Shown here piece by piece: positions 1 through 5,141 of a DNA stretch of 5,141 nt; the first letter of the stretch is position 1, and every line of letters starts with the position of its first letter. Origin of the DNA: an uncultured Pseudomonadota bacterium (lineage in GTDB: Bacteria; SAR324; NAC60-12); the NCBI GenBank assembly GCA_913056375.1, contig CAJXNF010000243.1:1-5141 (forward strand), given 5' to 3'. The position numbers and the translations under genes are program-made. The notes beneath the pieces were generated by a model. The model was not told the DNA's origin. It searched no databases and saw only the letters and a program-made list of their open reading frames with translations.

Positions 1-92
1 GTTTGGGCTTCTTCCGGATCATCTATATCTAACTGTTCGAAGGTCCCACCTAACACGAAATTATCAATTTTGAGAACACGATTCGGAATCAT
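1..92 (-). CDS. Unidentified protein, N-terminal 30 residues only (3' end outside window)
   Basis: An open frame starts with ATG at 92-90 and runs without a stop off the low-coordinate edge of the window. It begins MIPNRVLKIDNFVLGGTF and continues with an acidic stretch; 7 of the first 30 residues are Asp or Glu. The ATG lies only 4 bases after the tmk stop codon, which is the spacing expected of a co-transcribed downstream gene. The bases before it, TTTGAAGAA, offer at most a weak purine-rich ribosome site. There is no signal peptide or membrane segment in the visible part. I do not recognise the family. It does not look like the start of HolB (DNA polymerase III delta'), which often follows tmk in other bacteria. 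The frame also stays open for some codons upstream inside tmk, but no ATG or GTG start is seen there near the junction. The call rests on position and openness, so a chance open frame is not excluded. Confidence 0.5.
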   Translation of the reverse strand, partial: MIPNRVLKIDNFVLGGTFEQLDIDDPEEAQ

Positions 93-96
93 TTCT

Positions 97-744
97 TCAA
101 AGAAGCCAATCTGCAGGAAGTTGACTTTGAATTTGATGTTGAATTTTTTCTATTGATTGGGAGGCATCGATGGGCGCACATCGTTTTGGTTCACGCCTCA
201 ACAATTCTCTGAAAGAAAGATCAACTCTTTGGAAAAACTTTACTGATTCCAAATCTAGCCTTGAGAGGCCCACACCCCCATTGGCCTCTCGTTGCCGCAA
301 GCGTTCAAGAGCGATTTCCGGAGATAATAATAAAACGAACGTTTTGTCAGGTTGAAAAGGTTGAATCTTCTCACGGACTATGGAGTCAAGAAAGGCCAAA
401 TCTAAATTACGCCCACCACCCTGATAAGCGACGGTAGAATCATGGAAACGATCACTTATCACCCACGTTCCTTCAGCAAGTGCAGGAACCACCTTTTCCT
501 GAAGATGCTGAAGTCGGTCTGCCAAGTACAAGAGGAGTTCGGTTTCAGGAATCATCTCTTGATTTTCAGGATTCTGTAACACCTGCCGAATTGCTTTCCC
601 GATTCTTGTTCCTCCCGGTTCTCGGGTCAGTTCTGTGTTGATACCCCTTCCAAGCAAAAACTCACTAAGCAATCTGGCTTGGGTACTTTTCCCACAACCG
701 TCAATTCCCTCCAGAGTAATAAATCGTGGTGGAATCTTACTCAT
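97..744 (-). CDS. tmk: Thymidylate kinase (dTMP kinase)
   Basis: A cytoplasmic kinase that converts dTMP and ATP to dTDP and ADP, the step shared by de novo and salvage routes to dTTP. The 215-residue product has the usual family length. Visible motifs are the P-loop GIDGCGKST (residues 13-21), the dTMP-binding REPGGT (41-46), DRF (98-100, the DR[YH] position), YQGGGR (107-112), and an Arg-containing LID region (about 148-163, ending GLSRLD) followed by ESVKFF. The P-loop has Gly where eukaryotic type I enzymes carry Arg, while the LID holds arginines, so it resembles the E. coli-like type II. The start chosen is the ATG at 744-742, immediately before the conserved FITLEGIDG strand. The frame stays open 25 codons further upstream to a TTG at 819, but that extension overlaps the permease gene and has no family support. 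The gene begins 16 bases after the permease stop, with no Shine-Dalgarno sequence in that gap. Identification is firm. Confidence 0.97.
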   Translation of the reverse strand: MSKIPPRFITLEGIDGCGKSTQARLLSEFLLGRGINTELTREPGGTRIGKAIRQVLQNPENQEMIPETELLLYLADRLQHLQEKVVPALAEGTWVISDRFHDSTVAYQGGGRNLDLAFLDSIVREKIQPFQPDKTFVLLLSPEIALERLRQREANGGVGLSRLDLESVKFFQRVDLSFRELLRREPKRCAPIDASQSIEKIQHQIQSQLPADWLL

Positions 745-752
745 TGCGAAAC

Positions 753-770
753 ATTCAATTTTAATTGAAT
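753..770. repeat. 18-bp AT-rich dyad at the permease/tmk junction
   Basis: A perfect inverted repeat with 8-base arms (ATTCAATT / AATTGAAT on the plus strand) around a 2-base centre. It covers the permease stop codon and ends 8 bases before the tmk ATG. There is no GC-rich stem or following T-run, so it is not a convincing intrinsic terminator. It could be a weak hairpin near the tmk start, a regulator-binding dyad, or chance in AT-rich sequence. What is seen is only the symmetry; any function is unproven. Confidence 0.3.
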
Positions 771-2047
771 TGATGACTTCGGGAGCGAAGAATAGCTGAG
801 AATAAAACAGCCGGAACAACTAGAATTCCAGCTGTAAACCAACTCTCTTGTTCTACAAAAACACTTAGGAATCCACATGATAAGAGGCCAATCAGTGATA
901 CCCACTTTGGAAAAATTTGATCCTGCTCTTTGAGCCGAAGTGCTGCCAGATTTGTGATTCCATAGTAGAGAAGGACAGTCACTGCACTTAAAGACCATGT
1001 CATGCGAACATCACCCATCAAACATAGCGCAGCGACAACACCACCTGTGAAGAGAACAGCTAGTCTAGGGTTACTCTGAGTATCTAATTTAGCAAAAGCT
1101 TTGGGTAGATGATTTCTTCGCCCAAGAGCCAGATAGACTCTTGAAAGTCCAAGAACTAGATTCAGTAAAACACCAAGCATTGCAGTGATGGCACCCACCT
1201 GAACACATTTCTCTAACCAAGGCTGCTCAAACGCCTGCACTACTACTTCTAGGCGAAGGGATTGATTTAAACCAACTCCGAGTCCTAAGTCTGCCAAATA
1301 CTGATACTTTGTCAGGACCCAACCAACAGAAGCGTAAAGTAGCCAGGTAACTCCCAAAGTTGCACAAATGGCCAATGGAATTGTTCTTCGTGGCTCTCTG
1401 ACTTCTTCCCCCAAAGTAGCTATTCTACCGTAGCCTGTATATGCAACAAACAATAGTGCCGTGGCTTCCAGCAGCCCTTTTGGATCTAATTGATCATCTC
1501 TCAAGTTAGAATCAGCAGTCGTCTCTACAAAAGTACCAAATAGAACAAAAGCAACTAATGATAATATCGTTATCAGAACGATAGCGATATTGAACTGATT
1601 CGATCTTCTAAGGCCAAGTAATACTAAGCAGGTGACCAACAAAGAAAGAGCAGCACTTCCAAGTCGCAAAGCAAAATCAGTAAGCTCCAAATGGAGTGCA
1701 GCAGCGGAAAAGCTCAATGCTCCCATTGCAGCAGTAGCAGCAGAGGCACTTTTAGCTGTTAGAAATAACCATCCCGCAAATATACCAACTAACGGATGCA
1801 GGGTTCTGTAAGCATACTCATAGGTCCCTCCACTGACAGGGAAAGCAGCTGCCAATTGCGCACTACTCAATCCGTTGCAGGCCGCAAGAATTCCTGCAAA
1901 AAGGAGAGCCAGCCCAATCCATTCTCCAACTTGGCCAATTACTAATCCAATACTGACAAAAACCCCTGTCCCAAGAATTGACCCTAGGCCAAGAAAAATA
2001 GCACCCAGGACACCAATCTCACGACGCAGAACCTCCGGATTCCCCAT
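761..2047 (-). CDS. APC-superfamily amino acid permease
   Basis: An inner-membrane secondary transporter, 428 residues with about 12 hydrophobic segments (roughly 13-36, 43-69, 85-115, 128-146, 153-173, 192-212, 225-246, 283-306, 328-345, 350-371, 380-397, 403-420). Family hallmarks in order are LRREIG before the first helix (7-12), the unwound substrate-site stretch GSILGTGVF in TM1 (22-30), FPVSGGTYEYAY (69-80), the TM6 region AYTGYGRIATLGEEV (202-216) followed by a PRRTIP tail, and the cytoplasmic SRVYLALGRRNHLP (302-315). Such proteins usually move amino acids or polyamines by proton symport or exchange; the substrate cannot be read from sequence. The ATG start is supported because LRREIG follows directly. 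It lies 12 bases after the stop of the hydrolase gene, and the gap has no Shine-Dalgarno sequence. The protein is short for the family (commonly 430-500 residues) but appears intact at both ends. Family assignment is firm; the specific transporter subfamily is not. Confidence 0.92.
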   Translation of the reverse strand: MGNPEVLRREIGVLGAIFLGLGSILGTGVFVSIGLVIGQVGEWIGLALLFAGILAACNGLSSAQLAAAFPVSGGTYEYAYRTLHPLVGIFAGWLFLTAKSASAATAAMGALSFSAAALHLELTDFALRLGSAALSLLVTCLVLLGLRRSNQFNIAIVLITILSLVAFVLFGTFVETTADSNLRDDQLDPKGLLEATALLFVAYTGYGRIATLGEEVREPRRTIPLAICATLGVTWLLYASVGWVLTKYQYLADLGLGVGLNQSLRLEVVVQAFEQPWLEKCVQVGAITAMLGVLLNLVLGLSRVYLALGRRNHLPKAFAKLDTQSNPRLAVLFTGGVVAALCLMGDVRMTWSLSAVTVLLYYGITNLAALRLKEQDQIFPKWVSLIGLLSCGFLSVFVEQESWFTAGILVVPAVLFSAILRSRSHQFN

Positions 2048-2059
2048 GATTTCGATTGT

Positions 2060-3112
2060 TCAGAGTCTCAAGGTTTGACCGTGTTTCACTGTGATAAAGC
2101 TTTCTGGACTTAACTTCTTCTCTGTCAGGACTTCTTTCAGACGTTGTGATGGTTCCAGTAACGGTTCGTCGGTGAGATTCAAGAACGTTCCCCAATGCAT
2201 GCCAACAGAGAATCTGCTTTGAACGTCCTGATGAATTTGGACAGCCTCATCTGGATTGACATGCATGTCTTGCATAAACCATCTCGGAGCATAAGCTCCA
2301 ATCGGAATTAAGGAGATATCCATGCTTCCAAAGCGTTCACCAATGTCCTTAAAATCCTGAGAATAACCCGTGTCACCCGCGAAAAATATCTTCTGTTCAG
2401 GCGCCTCTACTACCCAACCAGCCCAAAGTGTCTTGTTGGTATCGAATAGTCCTCTCCGACTCCAGTGCTGCACAGGTACGGCGTTCAACTGCCAGTCACC
2501 AACTCTATGACTTTGCCACCAATCAAGTTCGATCACATTTTCGTTGATACCAATATCAGCAAACCAATCTTTCAAACCTAGTGGCACCAAAAAGAGAGGT
2601 GGATTTGCCGGCTGTTGTTCTACCAAAGCCGATACAGTTTTCCGGTCTAAATGGTCATAGTGGTTGTGTGAGATAATGACGATATCAATGACAGGAAGAT
2701 CCGTTAGAGATAATCCTGGTTCCACCAATCTCTGTGGTCCCAAAAAATTTACTGGCGATGCTCGTTGAGTCAAATGGGGGTCGGTAATCAAATTGACCCC
2801 TTGGTATTGCCAGAGAAATGTAGAGTGTCCAATCCATGTCAGTGTTGGGACCGTTCGGTTTTCTCTGAGGAAATCAACGTCTGGCTTGATCAATTCAAAC
2901 TGAAAGGGTTCTTGTTCGATCCGATTTTGACGCCAGCGCCATAACTTGGAAAAGCTTTTGGTCATCCTCTCAGGTGGAAGATAATTATTTTGAAAACCAT
3001 CTTCTGTGTGATGTGCAGGCCGATTCTTGGCTAGCCCGTGAGAATCGATACAAGCGCTCAAAGACATCAGCAAAGGAAGTGACAGGGCAGACAATTGTCG
3101 TCGGTAAAGCAT
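2060..3112 (-). CDS. Lipoprotein metallo-beta-lactamase-fold hydrolase, NAPE-PLD-like
   Basis: A predicted zinc hydrolase of the family that includes N-acyl-phosphatidylethanolamine phospholipase D, 350 residues. The N-terminus (MLYRRQLSALSLPLLMSLSAC) is a lipoprotein signal with lipobox LSAC and lipidated Cys21. The +2 residue is Ile, not Asp, which in proteobacteria favours outer-membrane sorting. The catalytic domain starts near residue 89 (TLTWIGHSTFLWQ, then TDPHLTQRASP). Metal ligands are all present: the HNHYDH motif (H149, H151, D153, H154), H216 in VPVQHW, D247 in FFAGDTGY, and H306 in GMHWGTF. The spacing and flanking residues (HNHYDHLD, QHW, AGDTGY, HWGTF) match mammalian NAPE-PLD more specifically than generic UlaG-type enzymes. 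The likely substrate is a phospholipid or other phosphodiester, but this is inference. The ATG start is fixed by the signal peptide. It follows the largest spacer in the cluster (65 bases), so it could have its own promoter. No Shine-Dalgarno sequence precedes it; its complement is there instead. Confidence 0.93.
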   Translation of the reverse strand: MLYRRQLSALSLPLLMSLSACIDSHGLAKNRPAHHTEDGFQNNYLPPERMTKSFSKLWRWRQNRIEQEPFQFELIKPDVDFLRENRTVPTLTWIGHSTFLWQYQGVNLITDPHLTQRASPVNFLGPQRLVEPGLSLTDLPVIDIVIISHNHYDHLDRKTVSALVEQQPANPPLFLVPLGLKDWFADIGINENVIELDWWQSHRVGDWQLNAVPVQHWSRRGLFDTNKTLWAGWVVEAPEQKIFFAGDTGYSQDFKDIGERFGSMDISLIPIGAYAPRWFMQDMHVNPDEAVQIHQDVQSRFSVGMHWGTFLNLTDEPLLEPSQRLKEVLTEKKLSPESFITVKHGQTLRL

Positions 3113-3177
3113 TTTGTAACTAAGGAGGGATTAAAGGCGTTCATCACTGAAAAAAGTGTAAGCTGATCTTTGTTCGA
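3113..3177 (-). other. 65-base spacer between tsaD and the hydrolase gene; no clear promoter
   Basis: This is the longest non-coding gap in the window and the only one with room for a promoter or terminator. On the minus strand it contains TTTAAT (3135-3130), one mismatch from a sigma70 -10 box, but no acceptable -35 element lies 16-18 bases upstream. A CACT/AGTG pair around a run of T (3143-3156) could form only a 4-bp stem, too weak for an intrinsic terminator. The gap is compatible with simple read-through in an operon. Confidence 0.3.
3121..3128 (-). other. Anti-Shine-Dalgarno-like octamer CCTCCTTA before the hydrolase start
   Basis: The coding (minus) strand carries CCTCCTTA, identical to the pyrimidine-rich 3' tail of 16S rRNA, 8 bases upstream of the ATG at 3112. 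This is where a Shine-Dalgarno sequence would be expected. The plus strand reads TAAGGAGG here, a textbook ribosome site, but no ATG, GTG or TTG follows it at a workable distance, so it serves no plus-strand gene. In mRNA it cannot recruit 16S rRNA and could pair with a purine-rich segment elsewhere. It may be chance. Confidence 0.35.
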
Positions 3178-4200
3178 CTAGCTTAACAGATTTGGGTGTG
3201 CATCCATGAGCAAATCATCAAAGAGACCTGCTGCGTGGCGGTAAGAAGCCAGACAGGTAACCATTGCGGCATTGTCTGTACATAATTTTGGTGGAGGATA
3301 CCAGAGCTCGATGCCCTGCTTTTTCGTTTCCTCCTCAAAGGCCTCTCTGAGAAATTTACTGGCTGCCAAGCCTCCAGATACTGAGAGGCGTTTCAAGCCG
3401 TAGGTGTCTAAAGCTCGGAACGTCTTATGAACCAAAACACGGGCTACACTTCTAAAAAAACAGGCCAATACTTCGGGCTCATCCTGTTTTGCCTTTTCAG
3501 GTTCTTGTTCTTTAAACCTCAAGAGTGCTGTCTTTAGCCCACTGAATGAAAAATCAAAATCTGGTTCATGAATGCGAGGGCTTGGGAAATCGTAACTGCT
3601 TCCTGGATTGCCAACAGCAAAACGGTCTACAACGGGTCCTCCCGGCATTGGATAGCCAAACAGTTTCGCTACCTTGTCCACACACTCTCCCGCTGCATCA
3701 TCCATACTTCGACCAACAATTTCGTAATCGAAGTGATCTTTTGCATGCATCAGAAGAGTATGTCCTCCAGCAACTACCAAATGTAATATTGGATACTGAA
3801 AGGGTTGGCCTGAGAGAACACCCGCGTAGGGATGCGCTTCAACGTGGTTTAGACCGATGAGAGGAATCTTCAGTGAGAACGCAAGCGTTTTGGCGACCAT
3901 CACTCCAACTAGAAGAGCTCCTAGTAATCCTGGCAAATTACTAACAGCAATGTAGTCAAGGTCTTCCAACTTCACATCTGCTTTACGACATGCCTCATCG
4001 ATCAAAGCATGAATCACTTCGAGGTGTTTACGGGCCGCTCGTTCTGGAACAACGCCACCAAATTCTGCATGGTCCCGATATTGAGATAATGTCAGGTTTG
4101 CCAGAATTTCTTGGTGCCCACGCAGGATTGCAACTGATGTATCATCAAATGTTGTATCAATCCCCAGTCCCAAGGCATTTTTAGTCAAGTTTGTTCCCAA
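3178..4200 (-). CDS. tsaD: tRNA N6-adenosine threonylcarbamoyltransferase TsaD (TTG start)
   Basis: The catalytic subunit that transfers the threonylcarbamoyl group from TC-AMP to A37 of ANN-decoding tRNAs (t6A), acting in the cytoplasm with TsaB and TsaE, neither of which is in this window. The product has 340 residues, the normal length. Seen in order: GIDTTFDDTSVAI (13-25, usual GIETSCDETAVA), FGGVVPE (47-53), PGLLGALLVG (90-99), the metal-binding HVEAH (H119, H123), AGGHT (144-148), DDAAGE (167-172), PGGP (186-189), FSFSGLKT (217-224), GGLAAS (276-281) and CTDN with metal ligand D309. Several normally constant positions differ (Glu to Asp at 15, Cys to Phe at 18, Gly to Leu at 89, Ser to Ala at 144), yet metal ligands are intact. 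No ATG or GTG is available: the frame closes at 4236-4234 and the first internal ATG is residue 101. The start is therefore TTG, at 4200 or possibly 4188 (residue 5, giving a start MTKNALGLGID). It lies 14 bases after the protease gene. Confidence 0.95.
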   Translation of the reverse strand: MGTNLTKNALGLGIDTTFDDTSVAILRGHQEILANLTLSQYRDHAEFGGVVPERAARKHLEVIHALIDEACRKADVKLEDLDYIAVSNLPGLLGALLVGVMVAKTLAFSLKIPLIGLNHVEAHPYAGVLSGQPFQYPILHLVVAGGHTLLMHAKDHFDYEIVGRSMDDAAGECVDKVAKLFGYPMPGGPVVDRFAVGNPGSSYDFPSPRIHEPDFDFSFSGLKTALLRFKEQEPEKAKQDEPEVLACFFRSVARVLVHKTFRALDTYGLKRLSVSGGLAASKFLREAFEEETKKQGIELWYPPPKLCTDNAAMVTCLASYRHAAGLFDDLLMDAHPNLLS

Positions 4201-4214
4201 AAGGTGTTGTTTAA

Positions 4215-4913
4215 TCAGAGCAAGACGTGAATATCATAAAAGGCATGAGTATAGGCAGTCACTGCAAATCCACGCACAAAATAAAGTACTGTGAACAATA
4301 AACCAGCTACCCAGCGAAACAGAAAGCTATGCAAATCAAAGTCGTCTCCCAGACTACCGACATAATGAGCTAAGGCAAAGAGAAATGAGGCGGAGAGGAT
4401 CGCAATCACAGCAGTTAAAACCGTACTCCGCAAAATTGGGTGCAAGCCGAAGAACAACCCATTTAACAGCAGCACTCGAAAAACAAATTCTTCGTATAAC
4501 CCCGCTCCAATTGAGAGGGCGAGTTTCTGAGATGTCTGGTTACCAATCAAGAGATCCAAAACACTGGAGTATAAAAGTAGGTTCACCAACACTCCCAGGA
4601 CCATGCTGTAAATGAAGGCCTCTAGAAGTAAGATCCCGGCATGATTTAGTGGCAAGCCCATCTCAGGTCTTTTCAATCGAAGCCAGACGAGAGCGCCAAT
4701 CAGAATACCGATCAAAACAAAGGTCACGTGTTGTGGCCGAATTTCAAACGCCTGAAACACGTAGCGCACCCAAACATCCATTGCGTTGCGGATCTGCCAG
4801 GCTCCTCCCGTATCGCTCAAAAGCAATAGGATCTCATAGCAAACCAATAGGGGTAAGGCTAGAAGCACGGAGGCATAGGGGCTCCTAGTCGTCTCCCAGT
4901 AGGAAGGCATCAT
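4215..4913 (-). CDS. CPBP-family (CAAX/Abi) intramembrane metalloprotease
   Basis: A 232-residue integral membrane protein with about six hydrophobic segments (roughly 14-32, 63-80, 92-116, 135-157, 163-184, 197-217). The three family motifs are present in order: EEFVFR (141-146, the EExxxR motif), FALAH (179-183, FxxxH) and HAFYD (223-227, HxxxN/D). Together these give the glutamates and histidines of the Rce1-like active site. In eukaryotes relatives cleave prenylated CAAX proteins; bacterial members act in bacteriocin self-immunity, protein processing or membrane-protein regulation, and the substrate here is unknown. The start is at a tandem ATGATG (4913-4908), 11 bases after the SPOR gene stop. 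The first ATG was taken, but the second would remove only one residue. There is no Shine-Dalgarno sequence in the gap (CTAAAGCTTT). The next gene, tsaD, follows after 14 bases, suggesting co-transcription. The family is clear, the role is not. Confidence 0.88.
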   Translation of the reverse strand: MMPSYWETTRSPYASVLLALPLLVCYEILLLLSDTGGAWQIRNAMDVWVRYVFQAFEIRPQHVTFVLIGILIGALVWLRLKRPEMGLPLNHAGILLLEAFIYSMVLGVLVNLLLYSSVLDLLIGNQTSQKLALSIGAGLYEEFVFRVLLLNGLFFGLHPILRSTVLTAVIAILSASFLFALAHYVGSLGDDFDLHSFLFRWVAGLLFTVLYFVRGFAVTAYTHAFYDIHVLL

Positions 4914-4924
4914 AAAGCTTTAGA

Positions 4925-5141
4925 CTAGATTCTAGTGATTTGGACGGAGTCGATGAAATTCAAGCGGCGCAGTTCAAAGGCGCGATCTTCAGCTTTATCT
5001 TTGGGCACCTTGCCCACACGCACACGGTAGAGAACACTATTGTCCTGATTAATGTGCGTATGTATGTACGCATCAGAAAAGCCCTTCTGACGCAATTGAT
5101 TGAGTACATCCTCAGCATTTTTTCGCAATTTCGAAGAAAAT
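4925..5141 (-). CDS. SPOR-domain protein, C-terminal fragment (5' end outside window)
   Basis: The frame is open from the high-coordinate edge of the window to a TAG at 4927-4925, giving 71 visible residues that form most of a SPOR domain. It begins FSSKLRKNAEDVLNQLRQKG, the beta-strand end and first helix of the domain (compare the usual GAFSSRENAE...LRAKGY). Then come YRVRVG (38-43), the second beta-alpha-beta unit with KDKAEDRAFELRR (47-59), and the closing strand SVQITRI. SPOR domains bind septal peptidoglycan stripped of stem peptides, and sit at the periplasmic end of proteins such as FtsN, DamX and RlpA in Gram-negative bacteria. The rest of the protein, which would show a membrane anchor or enzyme domain, lies outside the window, so no specific member is named. 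A TTG at 5128 could be read as a start, but the FSSK residues before it belong to the domain, so the gene certainly begins further upstream. Confidence 0.85.
   Translation of the reverse strand, partial: FSSKLRKNAEDVLNQLRQKGFSDAYIHTHINQDNSVLYRVRVGKVPKDKAEDRAFELRRLNFIDSVQITRI

Noticed and set aside
745..819. 25-codon N-terminal extension of thymidylate kinase to a TTG start
   Set aside because: It overlaps the permease coding region, has no family counterpart, and the ATG at 744 lies right before the conserved first strand.
741..998. 85-residue minus-strand frame
   Set aside because: It is an alternative frame inside the permease gene, with no recognisable domain and Cys/Trp/Ser-rich composition typical of shadow frames.
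3130..3135. TTTAAT on the minus strand as a -10 promoter box for the hydrolase gene
   Set aside because: No credible -35 hexamer at 16-18 bases, and it would leave a leader of only about 10 bases; not reported as a promoter.
3143..3156. Possible terminator after tsaD
   Set aside because: The CACT/AGTG stem is only 4 bp and has no T-tract after the stem; read-through is more likely.
3546..3860. Plus-strand frames of 104 and 72 residues
   Set aside because: Both lie antisense within the well-supported tsaD gene, overlap each other and show no domain or ribosome site.
4385..4888. Plus-strand frames of 76 and 79 residues
   Set aside because: Antisense to the CPBP protease gene; Arg/Ser-rich composition is what the complement of hydrophobic codons produces.
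4215..4913. Bacteriocin-immunity or phage-defence role for the CPBP protease
   Set aside because: No bacteriocin, toxin or defence gene is nearby and the neighbours are housekeeping genes; only the family is supported.

Overview
The window is a compact, one-directional stretch of bacterial chromosome. All seven coding regions lie on the minus strand and are separated by only 4 to 65 bases, so the layout reads as one co-directional cluster or operon transcribed from high to low coordinates. The start of the first gene and the end of the last lie outside the window. There are no RNA genes, insertion sequences, CRISPR arrays or other signs of mobility, and no stretch of 300 bases lacks a gene.

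In transcription order the genes are: the C-terminal end of a SPOR-domain protein (5141-4925); a CPBP/CAAX-type intramembrane protease (4913-4215); TsaD, the catalytic subunit for the tRNA t6A modification, with a forced TTG start (4200-3178); a lipoprotein metallo-beta-lactamase-fold hydrolase of the NAPE-PLD type (3112-2060); an APC-superfamily amino acid permease (2047-761); thymidylate kinase Tmk (744-97); and the opening 30 codons of an unrecognised gene (92-1).

The host is probably a Gram-negative, diderm bacterium: it has a SPOR peptidoglycan-binding domain and a lipobox whose +2 residue is not aspartate. Base composition looks moderate by eye, somewhat below 50% G+C. A marine proteobacterial or SAR324-like lineage is a guess only. 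A notable local trait is that almost no start codon has a recognisable Shine-Dalgarno sequence.

The genes do not form one pathway. Two are housekeeping functions (t6A tRNA modification and dTTP synthesis). Four concern the envelope (SPOR protein, membrane protease, lipoprotein hydrolase, permease). I found no convincing new multi-gene system. The items most worth a second look are the bacterial NAPE-PLD-like lipoprotein, the TsaD with altered motifs and a TTG start, the lack of Shine-Dalgarno sites together with an anti-Shine-Dalgarno-like 8-mer at the SD position of one gene, and the unidentified gene following tmk.
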